64,000 nt of DNA, taken from Setophaga petechia (lineage: Eukaryota; Chordata; Aves; Passeriformes; Parulidae). The notes under the pieces are model-generated. The model was not told where the DNA came from and ran no database searches. It was given only the letters and a program-made list of their open reading frames with translations. Of this stretch, positions 13,901 to 23,557 are shown piece after piece. The stretch spans positions 5,022,001 through 5,086,000 of the forward strand of contig JANCRA010000011.1 in NCBI GenBank assembly GCA_024362935.1, read 5' to 3'. Both the position numbers and the translations under genes were made by a program. Every line of letters starts with the position of its first letter. Positions within the stretch are counted from its first letter, which is position 1.

Positions 13901-15037
13901 TATGTTGAAAGGAAAGTGGGGGGAAAAGGCACAGCAAAACTGGAAATCTCTGATCAGCTTCCAAAATGATCTGGCAGCTGGTATTTTTTCTCCTCACCCT
14001 TTTCTATAGTCTTTGCTTCAGATACAGTGTTAATAATAAAAATAACACAGAAAAACCTCTGGAGTTTTTGATTGTGTTCATCTTTTTTCACTGCCCACTG
14101 GCCCCATAAACATATTTTGACTTCTGACTTGGGAATAAACTTTCTAGAATATAACATCTTTGCATTCTGTATTTGAATCTACACCATACTATGAAGCCTT
14201 TCAGAGGGCACTAAGACATAAGGTTTCATGGATTGATTGGTCTTTTTTTCAACTGTGTATGACATTGCAAACTCTAGTGTGCCGTCTGAATGCTCAGTGG
14301 GAATAAACATTTGAATAAGTGCCACTTTTCCAAGATACCATTTGCTCCTAATGCAAAGAATATTGACCAAGATTTCCAAACATTCTGAGCACCAAAATGC
14401 CATTAAAAGTTCCTCATCTTAAAACACTTATGTCATTTTGTCCCAGCTTGTGGCTCATGGCAGAATTGTGATGGACTTAATTTTTAAAACTGCAAATTTC
14501 TGAAGCCATCTTGTAAGAATTCTTGGAACTGCAAGCATGTTTAATACTCAGGTTTAACTTTCAACAATGTCTTCTATGATGCTAAAAAGCAGCAGTGGAA
14601 CTATTTGCTTTAGCCCAAAATACCATCAATGTATTTCTGCTGTCTGTGAATTTTGACATAAACTTTATCTGAAACTTTTGTTTCTGAGTCTGTTGCAGTG
14701 CCTAAAGAGGTATGGGTGAATTTTCTGCACCAAGGAGGTTTCCCTTCTGTCCTGCACCAAGCAAAATTTGGGACTTTTGACCTCAGTGAGAGCACTCATA
14801 CCTGGGACCCTGCAACTGAATCTGTGGAAATCTGAAATGTGTCTGAAAATAATGGAGCGAAAAGAAGTCAAGTCCTAATATGAAGACCAACAAAGCTGGC
14901 TTCTGGAGTGTATTGAAAACAATAGAAAAAGCTCCTGTTTGCTTCAGACTGTTTTTTGCTCCAAGGTTTGCAGGTTTTATTTCTCTTGATTGTGTTTTTA
15001 AACAATAAGGAACTCAGTGACTAACCCAAAGAAGTGA

Positions 15038-15085
15038 TAATAGATTTTCTTGCATTATAACTTAATAGATTTTCTTGCATTATAA
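15038..15085. repeat. 23-bp perfect direct repeat with 2-bp spacer
   Basis: Identical 23-base copies at 15038-15060 and 15063-15085, beginning 'taatagattttc' and separated only by 'ct'. The perfect identity suggests a recent local duplication. Confidence 0.95.
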
Positions 15086-15367
15086 TGCCAATATTGACAA
15101 CCAACTTTATATTTGTACAAAGTTTGTGTTTAGAATTTCTTGAGAGGAAATTTAAAAATGCTAATTTCCATTATTTCCATTTTACAAATATTTAAAAGTA
15201 TTTCCTTTTTTCATTTTGAATAGTGCTGTTTAAAAGTTGTCCTATTCATATGTTCTGTTCACTATGTATATATTTTTCCTTCTATTAATTCCTTGACAGG
15301 ATATATTTACTGTTACTCAATCAGCTGTATTCTTACAACAGTGCTCCTGTAAATCATTCTGTACTTG

Positions 15368-15414
15368 TTTCCTACAAAATCATCAAATTTTTTTTTCCTA
15401 CAAAATCATCAAAT
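15368..15414. repeat. 21-bp perfect direct repeat with 5-bp T spacer
   Basis: Copies at 15368-15388 and 15394-15414, containing 'cctacaaaatcatcaaat', separated by five T residues. Confidence 0.95.
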
Positions 15415-15848
15415 ACTTACAGTTCAGAGTTATGACACTCTTGAGGGATTTGCAACCATCTCAAGACTGCAGAGAACCAAAAGGAGTCAAAGATGACAGT
15501 CCTGCTTAGGTGATGAAGCGTAAAGAATTTTCTTGATGCTGTAGACTTATTAATCAAAACAACACTTCCTAAATCAGATGTATTTTAAGATAAGAAAAAA
15601 ATGCTCCTAACAATTTCTTTCTTCTCTCATGGTGCTCAGCAAAATCAAATAGTAATGCTTAATAAAAAAATAAAGATATTTCGAATGCTCTTTTGTGTAC
15701 TGTAGTTGAATTCTAAGTCCTGTCCAAAGTAACATGAACAAATCATGTGTAAAGATTGTCATCTGGAAAATACTGTCAGTCTCTATCTTCCAATAGAATA
15801 AATATATTTAAAGAACATGGATGTTAAATGTGTGCTATGTTCTAATTC

Positions 15849-15890
15849 TACTTAAATAATATATGTACTTTACTTAAATAATATATGTAC
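15849..15890. repeat. 20-bp perfect direct repeat with 2-bp spacer
   Basis: The 20-base word 'tacttaaataatatatgtac' occurs at 15849-15868 and 15871-15890, separated by 'tt'. Confidence 0.95.
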
Positions 15891-18495
15891 ACACATATTA
15901 AATTCTTCCCAGCACCAGCAAAAAAACTAAATGAAAATATAAATCTTATTTTTACTTCTACATAAAATGTTATAGTACTAAAATCATATTATAAACTTTT
16001 GCCAGTTACTGAAATTGAACATCTCATTATAATGATAATTTCAAAAAAGTCCAAAATGTAAATTCATACACTTTGTCTTTATCTTGTATCTTTCTCTGCT
16101 TGTACATTTAGTTTCTTTTATTTGTTTTTCATTTACTGTCAATAAGGTAAATAGCATGACCTGGAAAGCGTTGATCCAGGCAATCCAGCTGGAAAAAAAA
16201 AAAATGTAATTATTAATGACATTCAGCAAGGTTTGCATGAAAAGAGATCTGTTAAAAATTGACTGTTAAGTTCACAAAGAGGATTGATAAGAAAAGTGTG
16301 CTGAAATAACAAATACCCATAAAGAATCTAGTCTCCCACAATATTTTGGTGTAATAGAGTACATCCAATACACACAGCAAATATTTTACAGGTTAAGCTT
16401 AGTTACCAACAGAATGTAAAAGGCAATTGTAAAGTGAAATCTTTGTCCATCAGGAGGTTTCTAGTGGATCTCTCTGGGATTTATTCTCTGTCTACATAGA
16501 CTGTCCTTGGTGATGGTAGGAAAAACAGTATAAAATCATTCCTGGTAACATTAGCAAATTATTAAAAATAAAAGGTAAATAGAAAATAACAACAGGAACT
16601 GATAAGATATGCTGGGAGAATGAGCTCCTTGTAACACAAGCGAATGTCAGGTCATGCTTCTAAGAACAAAGAAGCCCATCTTAAAACAGGATTCCCTCTT
16701 GTAAATGTGTCCTCTAGGACTAGGAAAGATGGAGAGGATATTAGCATAAACAGCCAGATCTGCATGAAATAACAGCATGATGTGAAGACACATTGGGGTA
16801 TAAACTTAGAGACAATGTCACCATACTGATGACAATACAGTGATTAATGCTGGATATGTCATTCCAGTATTGTTGACTGTGCTTCATAAAGGAAACTTGA
16901 AGATGCAGAGAATCAGTGCAAAATTAGTCTGGTAGATGGAATAGTTCTATAGTGCACTGATTCTTAAAAATCCAGAACTCCTTAGCATAGTCAAGGCAAT
17001 TTTAAGGAATAACCTGGTATCTTAATCTAATGAAAGTAAAAAATGGTGCAACTATTGCGATTCTTTGGACAGTAGCTAAGTCAGAAATACAGCTTTTAAG
17101 TAAGAAAACACCTTATAAAAGGGTTTTCTTCACATTTTCATTTACATGCATGTTTTTCAACCAGCTTTAAAGAGTGTGCTGGTCAATGTACCTAAAAAAG
17201 GGGGAAGGTCTGACTCAAGACTTCACCAATAGGATTATTTACCTCCTGCAAGGCTACCTGTGACTGCAGAATCAGTAGCTGTTTCCTTGAGAAAAGAGCT
17301 AGGAAACAGGACTGTGCTGATGTGCTGCTCTGCACTTCTTCCCCTTTCTGGGTCTCGCTGCGCTAAAACTTGGCTCCCTGGTTTTGCTCTCCTCGCTCCC
17401 TGGAGACTACCCTGGACTGCTGGGCTCATTGTCTGTCTTCAAAGGGACACCAATTTCTGGCTTAACATCCTAAAAATGAATTCCTTATAAAAGGATGCAT
17501 TTCAAACATTTTTTTAATCTGTATTTTAAATCTTTGCTTTTTGATCTGGTTTTGTTAGATTTTTTAAAATATTCAGTGAGATTGACAAAAGTCTAATTTA
17601 TTTTCATGCTGTATGAAACACGGGTACAGTAAAGTCTTGGGACAGCAGTGATAAGAAAGAAAGCTTTTTGACTGGTGAAGTTGGTGACTACACATGAAGT
17701 CATGGAAATAAAATCAAGTAATATATGTATGCATGCATTTAAGTCCCTAAGGTGTTCTCAAAATAACACCATTCTATAAAAACCTTTTCTAATATGTTTC
17801 TTCATGATCCTTTCTTCAAATGCCATCTGACCTTAATAAAACTGCCCTGGCTGCTTTACAGGGCATAAGGTACTGTTCCTAGTGGTCTCTTGCAAACAGC
17901 AGCATTTTTATAGTGTTCTCTGATAATCTTTCAGAGCTGAGCCCAGTTCCTGATAAATTGGTGTTATTCTCCCAGGTTGATTGTGAACAGTTATTAAACA
18001 GGTAACATGGTGTAAAACATGACCAGGGGTTTATGTGTGGAAAATTTTAGAAAAAGTGTGAAAATTTATATTTGAGCAGAGAACAATTATTCTTCATATG
18101 ATTTTTTTAATAGGAGCCACTAATCCTAAGGAGGATAAAATGCTGTGTATATTCTAAATATTCTGTTCTGCAAATGCACAGATTTTAGCAAATATTTTCA
18201 CTAGTGATATTTATACATTTTTTGTCACCAATTGAAAGACGGGTTTGCACAATTTTTCTCTAATTCTTGAGCTTTTAAAAATATTTACTGTTCTCTGTTT
18301 TGTGATGTTTCTTTCAGAAGGTATGCTTTACATAATAAAAGTCTGTATAAAGTTTTATTGTATTGTTTCATATTTTCCCAAGAAGTTGCATTCAAAATAA
18401 TATTCAAACTCCACCACCAAATACTCCTATTTGATAGTTTTAGCTCCAAGGACATTGTTTCAGCCCAATATAGATGCTCAAATAGAAATCAGTAA

Positions 18496-18519
18496 TTAGC
18501 ACAGCCCATGCTGTGCTAA
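18496..18519. repeat. Short inverted repeat (9-bp arms, 6-base loop)
   Basis: Arm 'ttagcacag' at 18496-18504 pairs perfectly with 'ctgtgctaa' at 18511-18519. No T-run follows, and nothing links it to a terminator or an RNA gene. Confidence 0.7.
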
Positions 18520-19545
18520 GTCCACAGAACAGACTGTATCTGTGATGCTTTTATTTGTATGCAGCTCAGTATTTTTCTCTTCCATGTTTACTGATGGTTA
18601 AACTCTGCAGTGAAGTAGGGAGACCACAGTGTAAAAATTTAACCCCAAATTCTTGGTTCCTTCTTCAGACTTCACATTTGTACTCATTAAGAGATCTGAG
18701 GTAAGGCTTGCATAGGTAGCTGAAAATCTTTCTGCCAAGATGCTGAAGAACCTAATAGTCAGCAAGAGTCAGCAACCTCTGACTTGGTTATACAAAACTC
18801 TGCTCACACACTTCACAGATCATCTCCTTTCTCTAAATGTGCTTTTGCTGCCAATTCATATGGAAAAGGTTTACTAATTCCACAGTTGTGAGCTAAGGCC
18901 TGTGAAAACATAACAGCTCATTTAGCTTTTGTTGTTGTTGTCGTCTATCCCTGTTGCAAATGAACGTCTAATATTCTGCTCAATTTCAGCCCTTATATTA
19001 TTGGATTTTTCCTCCCACTAAATCTCTATTTGGAGTGTTTTCTCATAGGTATATCTTGCATTTTTCCACTTTTAATCTTATTTTCTTGCTCCTCTTCCTA
19101 ACTGCCTGATGTCATATTAAATTTTTTCTCCTCTGCAGCATTAGCAGTTCCTCCTACCTTAGAGCAATCTTTGATTTTCATTTATATGCTACATCATGAA
19201 TGATAACATCAAATATGCCTAGACCGAGTACCTACCCTTGCAGTACCCCCGATGAAACCTCTCCCTCCCCTGAACTAATACATGGTCATTTATCATTCCC
19301 CTTTGTAATTCTCCTGGAAAGGTTAGATCTAATGGGTTTCTAAGCAAACACATAAAACCTTAACTTCCCTATCAGAAGTGAAGTGGTGGAAGACAGAGTT
19401 AGGACTGTCTTTCATCAACATAATATTTATAGCCCAGCAAATGAACACTTCAGCTCTGCAAATCCTAAATTTGTTGCCAGACTGTATCTGGAGATTGTTT
19501 TGCATGTTTTGATTAAATGCAGATTCCTTAAACTTTTCTCTTTAA

Positions 19546-19568
19546 TTTTTTTTTTTTTTTTTTTTTTT
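19546..19568. repeat. 23-base T homopolymer
   Basis: An uninterrupted T run on the + strand. If it were the poly(A) tail of a retrocopy on the - strand, the body would lie to the right; no poly(A) signal or gene-like sequence is visible there, so it is treated as simple sequence. Confidence 0.85.
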
Positions 19569-20352
19569 GACAAAGCCAGGGTTCTATTTTTGTTCTTGCT
19601 CTTTGTTTTCTCTGGTAAGGGTCTGTGATGAATGAGATGCTCCATTAATGGCCCACGTCACTGAGTGTAAAAAGTCTCCTTGTTCATGAATATAGCGGTT
19701 CACTTAAATTAACTTTTTACAACAGTTCTGAGGCAAAATCTAAACCTCTGTTCAATCCAGGCACTTGGGGAAATGTGAAAAAATAATAACTTTCAAGCTT
19801 TAAAAAAACTTGGCTTTTTTAGATATGTGAGTTGTGGGTTTGTTGTTTTTTTTTAATCTTTCAGTCTTCCAGAAGCTGGACACTGAGAAAAGAGGTAATA
19901 TTTGAATAAATAATATTTACTCTTTAATATGTCCAGATTGATTTACTGATGACTGTTTCCATGCTATTTGAAAAGAACATGCTTGATTCATAATCAGGGG
20001 GAAAAGGAGGACCTGGCCATTTGCAATACTTCTGCCACTGTATTAACAAAATTTTGATGGAAAACTGAGTACTCTGTACTGATCTCAGAAACAGCTGGGT
20101 TTCTTCTGGATTTGTGACAAATATAAGGACGAAAACCAACCTGAATCAGGAAAAGAGACCAAACTGAAAAAAATACTTTTTTCTTTTTGAGTTGAAACTT
20201 CTTGCTGAATTGGAATCACCCTTTGGTGCTCCTCAGAGAATTCCTGGGATACACCTGACTCATGGGAAAGTGCCTTTTGTCCCCTGAAGCAGCTCTTGAA
20301 CCATGCAAGAAAGCCAGAAATGAAACTTTGAATGAAGCCACAGATTTCAAGT

Positions 20353-20402
20353 CATTATTTTGTCTTTTCAAGTCTTTTCAGGCTTGAAAAGACAAAATAA
20401 TG
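20353..20402. repeat. Perfect 20-bp inverted repeat, 10-base loop
   Basis: The left arm 'cattattttgtcttttcaag' (20353-20372) is the exact reverse complement of the right arm at 20383-20402. The loop is 'tcttttcagg'. The loop begins with a second copy of 'tcttttca' from the arm. The bases just outside the arms do not pair (T against T), so the symmetry ends sharply. This fits a template-switch origin better than a decayed transposon end. At 20 bp with a 10-base loop it is shorter than a usual microRNA precursor stem. Confidence 0.95.
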
Positions 20403-20649
20403 TTGCAATTCAACAGCTCTCACCACTGTAGCCTGCTCTACTTCCAGTAACCCTTTCATATGACCCTTCAGTCAAACGTTGAGAATGGACAAAGGTATTT
20501 GCCCTGAAATACAGGACCTTTATGAGCTCCATCAATGTTTTTTGGTGTTGTAGTGTTTAATCAAAAGTAAATTACCATCATTTTGTTTATTGTGAATTGT
20601 TACAAAAAAGGCCTTATGTTAAAGAAAAAAATAGAAATTCTTTGTTTTG

Positions 20650-21829
20650 TAGGCAGGTCCCATGGATCAGATTAGCGCTGGAGAACAGACTGGCTCAGCT
20701 GCCTCTGGGAGTGTTAGTGCCCATGTTGGTTCCTTTCAGCTGTGAAGAGCTTCGCTGTTTTGTGCCAAAATCCGACCCAAATTGTCCCACCCAGCACAGC
20801 AGGGCACGGTCCAGCCGGCGGCGGGCGGGGCTTAGCATGTTGTGGGCGTGGCTAAGTGGGCTTCTCTACAGCACGTCACCACTGGGGGCGTGGCTTCAGA
20901 AAAAAATCAGCCTGCCCCCGAGCAGATGCCGCTTTGCAGGCGCCGCTTTGCCTCTTTCTGTCCATGGCAGTCGCAGTGTTGGGATTTGCCCCTGTGGATC
21001 TGGTCCCTCTGCTGCCCCGCAGGTCCCTCTGCACTTTTCTCCATAGTGCAGTTAAAGGTGCTGAAAGGAGAGCAGAGAAACACAAATCAGTGTTTGGTGT
21101 TGGATGGCAGTCCCAGCAGGGAATGGACTGGTGGGGGTGACCCTCAGTGCAGCTGAAGGGAGCCCAGCACGCAGGAGCTGAGCTGAGCCAAATCCAGCCC
21201 AGCTGAGCTGAGCACAGCAGAGCACTAGGGAAGGAGCAGAGGCCTGTGGGACTGACCTCCAGCCTGGTGAATCTGTAAAACTGCGGAACAGGCACCTGCA
21301 CAAAACAGAGCCCAGCAGAGCAGCGACATGGCCTGACTTGGAAGATGCAGCTTTTGGGTGTCTGTCATTATTTTTGGCTGTTTTGGGCTGGGAGGGGCAG
21401 AGCACTAGCTGTGGGAGCCCCCTTGCCCCTGACCATCTTGCCTTTGTTCCAGATTGCCAAGTGCCAGGGTGCACAGGAGCAGTCCCTGAAGGGCCTTTGT
21501 TCCTGGCTGCTGTGTGGCATAGTGTGTGGGAATGGTCACCATCATATCTTCATCTGGGGAAGCCAACTGCGACCTACAGAGTGTGTTCATCATCTTGTTT
21601 TTGTTCTTGGTGGTGAACACCTTCTCTGAGGATGAAACATCTTCTCTTTTTGTATACTTTTGTAGTTAATATTGCTGGTGTTACTGCGAGTTTCTTATTC
21701 CACTGCTCTTTGCTTTCAGTAAATTATCTCAACCCACAACCTCCTGCTTCTGTCCCTTACTGGAAGTGGTGTGGAGGATGGGAGTAGCTTATTTGGAGTT
21801 TAAATTCCTGCTGTTGTTAAACCACCACA
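20650..21829 (+). mobile_element. Probable avian ERVL-type solo LTR (5' limit uncertain)
   Basis: The right-hand part matches the terminal region of avian ERVL-family LTRs as I know them: a 'gttaatattgctggtgttac' stretch (about 21665), 'cagtaaattatctcaaccca' (about 21718-21737), and a terminus 'gttaaaccaccaca' ending at about 21829. The family's usual pattern is retained: 'AAA.T..TTATCTCAACCCA' before U5, then a 'GTTAAACCAC.ACA' end. The interior is GC-rich with repeated 'gctgagctgag' words (about 21177-21213) and the GC boxes described separately. No gag, pol or env sequence is visible on either side, so this is a solo LTR at most. I could not find a matching 5' TG end or a 5-bp target duplication, so the left limit is a composition boundary only. 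Confidence 0.45.
20806..20975 (+). promoter_or_regulatory. CpG-rich, GC-box-bearing segment (possible LTR U3 or small CpG island)
   Basis: About 13 CpG dinucleotides fall within roughly 170 bases, against near absence in the flanks. A GC box, 'gggcgggg', lies at 20823-20830, and two related 'gggcgtggct' words lie at about 20844 and 20885. These resemble Sp1/KLF-type sites. The position upstream of a probable LTR 3' end suggests it is the promoter part of the same LTR, but I could not find the LTR's 5' end. An independent CpG-island promoter is the alternative. No TATA box is evident nearby. Confidence 0.4.
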
Positions 21830-22128
21830 CCTCCATCCCACTTCCTGCAAGACTAGTGCTGCACTGCCTTCTGTGCTCCAAACAAGCCAGCTCCCGCCAT
21901 CCTCACCATGGAGGGCACAGGATGGGTGCCTTCATCACTCCCAGATGTGTCAGACAAGACCATGGCGACGCACTGAATGCGTAACATGTGACCCCACAAG
22001 CAGACTAAAGTCAGGTGTGACACTTGAATTTGAAAGGGCTTAATTATTAATTTGGACACTTAGAGGAAAAAATCCGATTCTTACCTCTGATTGATGATTT
22101 CATCTTCTCAAATGCACCCACATGCATG

Positions 22129-22152
22129 ATACCTATTACAAATAATAGGTAT
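22129..22152. repeat. Short inverted repeat (10-bp arms, 4-base loop)
   Basis: 'atacctatta' at 22129-22138 pairs perfectly with 'taataggtat' at 22143-22152 around a 'caaa' loop, in very AT-rich sequence. Confidence 0.75.
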
Positions 22153-23510
22153 TAATTACACTCCCTTATAATAATTCCTTAATAATTATTTAAGATCCAT
22201 TACACTTTTAACACTAATCAGAGCAGGGATTGTATCACAGTTGTCCTTCTTGTAGCTGAGTGGTGTAATCAGTCTGATGAAGTGACATTTTCATTCTTCC
22301 CTTTTCTGTTTCAGAAAAAGTGTTCTCTGAGTGGTCACTCCTGAAAAAAATCCTGGAGTAGCACATCCTTGGTTTTCTGACCACAGTCTTTTAAGGACAT
22401 CATAGGCTGAACCTTGGTTTCCCACATTTCTTCCCTGTTTTTTTCTTTCCAGACCAGTTTGAATATCCTTTCTACTAGATAACAAGACAACTGCAAGTCA
22501 GGTGCTGTCATGCTCAGTGAAAGTGCTCAAATAATTTGATCAGTCATGCTTTTTTACTGCTAAAACTCTTATGAACATTCTGAAAAGCTCTAAAAGAATT
22601 TATAACCCGATATTTCTCCTGTGTTGTGTATTTTGGTTTTGCAGTTGCACTAGAAGGAGATGAGCTGCTGTGAAACATTTGCTACACAATAGCTGTTATG
22701 GCTAATCAAAAGCTGAGAGGCAATATGCAAAACAGCAACAAAACCATGGTTGCATTTCTCAAACAGCAGTGCAGAGAGAGGGAGATCAAGCTTAGTGAAA
22801 GTGTACAAGCTTAGAGTGGGAGATGGTTGTATTGAAGAATAAATACTTACTCTGGATATTGGTCTTGCCTTGCACTATGTTACTATGTTGCACATCAGGT
22901 TGCAGAACAATAGAGGAGCATAAAGGGGAAGTAGATGGAGAATGAAGATACTCTGGAGGAGAATGTTGCAAGTGCTTCAACATAGTGCTGTCACTAGAAG
23001 CAACAATACAAACCATCTTGGTACCTCACCAAGCCAAGCTCAGATTCTGAATGGTTGGTTGTCTGTGTCTTCCTGCTCAAGACTTTATTTAACCCATTGT
23101 CCCAGGCTGCAAGGAACAAAGCAGCATTTAAATGTGAATCTCACTAGCAAACTGCTGACTGTAGTTTTCTAGTTCATGTAGGCAGGCATGGGCAGTGTTA
23201 TAAAGCATTCTTGACAAATAATATAATACTTCACTAATAGGCTCTATATTAGCCAGAGGAAAGTTTTTAGTAACTTGAGAATCCTGTTAGCTAGTAGTGC
23301 TTGAAATATGATGACGATTGCTTTAAAAGTTGCTTTATTCTGCTTCCCATAAGACATTTCCTTTCCATAGGAGTCACTGGTAGGTTGAAATATCAAAATA
23401 TTCATGAGAACTTTCATCAAATATCAAAAGCTCTGTATTTCCCTTGAGAGGCTATTTTCCCTATCAAAGGATGTGAGAAATTATCCAGAATCAGTGTTAC
23501 CAGAGTAGAC

Positions 23511-23557
23511 CCTCCTGCTTCCTCCTCTCTCCCTCCCCTCCTCCTCCTGCTCCCTCT
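23511..23557. repeat. Pyrimidine-rich tract
   Basis: A 47-base stretch of almost pure C and T on the + strand with two interrupting G residues, rich in 'cctcct' units. Such tracts can form triplex DNA or bind pyrimidine-tract proteins; no function is shown here. Confidence 0.8.

Larger units (their letters stand above)
3155..20640. other. Unique AT-rich non-coding DNA with two GC-richer patches
   Basis: No gene could be supported in this 17 kb. Patches at about 6850-7500 and 9210-9460 are clearly richer in G and C than the surroundings but show no recognisable protein, LTR end or CpG island. They may be very old repeat remnants. Simple sequence includes a 14-base T run at 4246-4259, a TA run at 6162-6178 and a 23-base T run at 19546-19568. 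Short duplications and hairpins in this interval are listed separately. Confidence 0.55.

Noticed and set aside
19546..19700. Possible retrocopy on the - strand ending in the 23-base A/T run
   Set aside because: No poly(A) signal, gene-like sequence or target-site duplication is visible to the right of the run.
20597..21474. Several overlapping open frames of 90-150 codons on both strands
   Set aside because: They lie in the GC-rich LTR-like block, where stop codons are rare in all frames; none carries a recognisable gag, pol, env or host domain.
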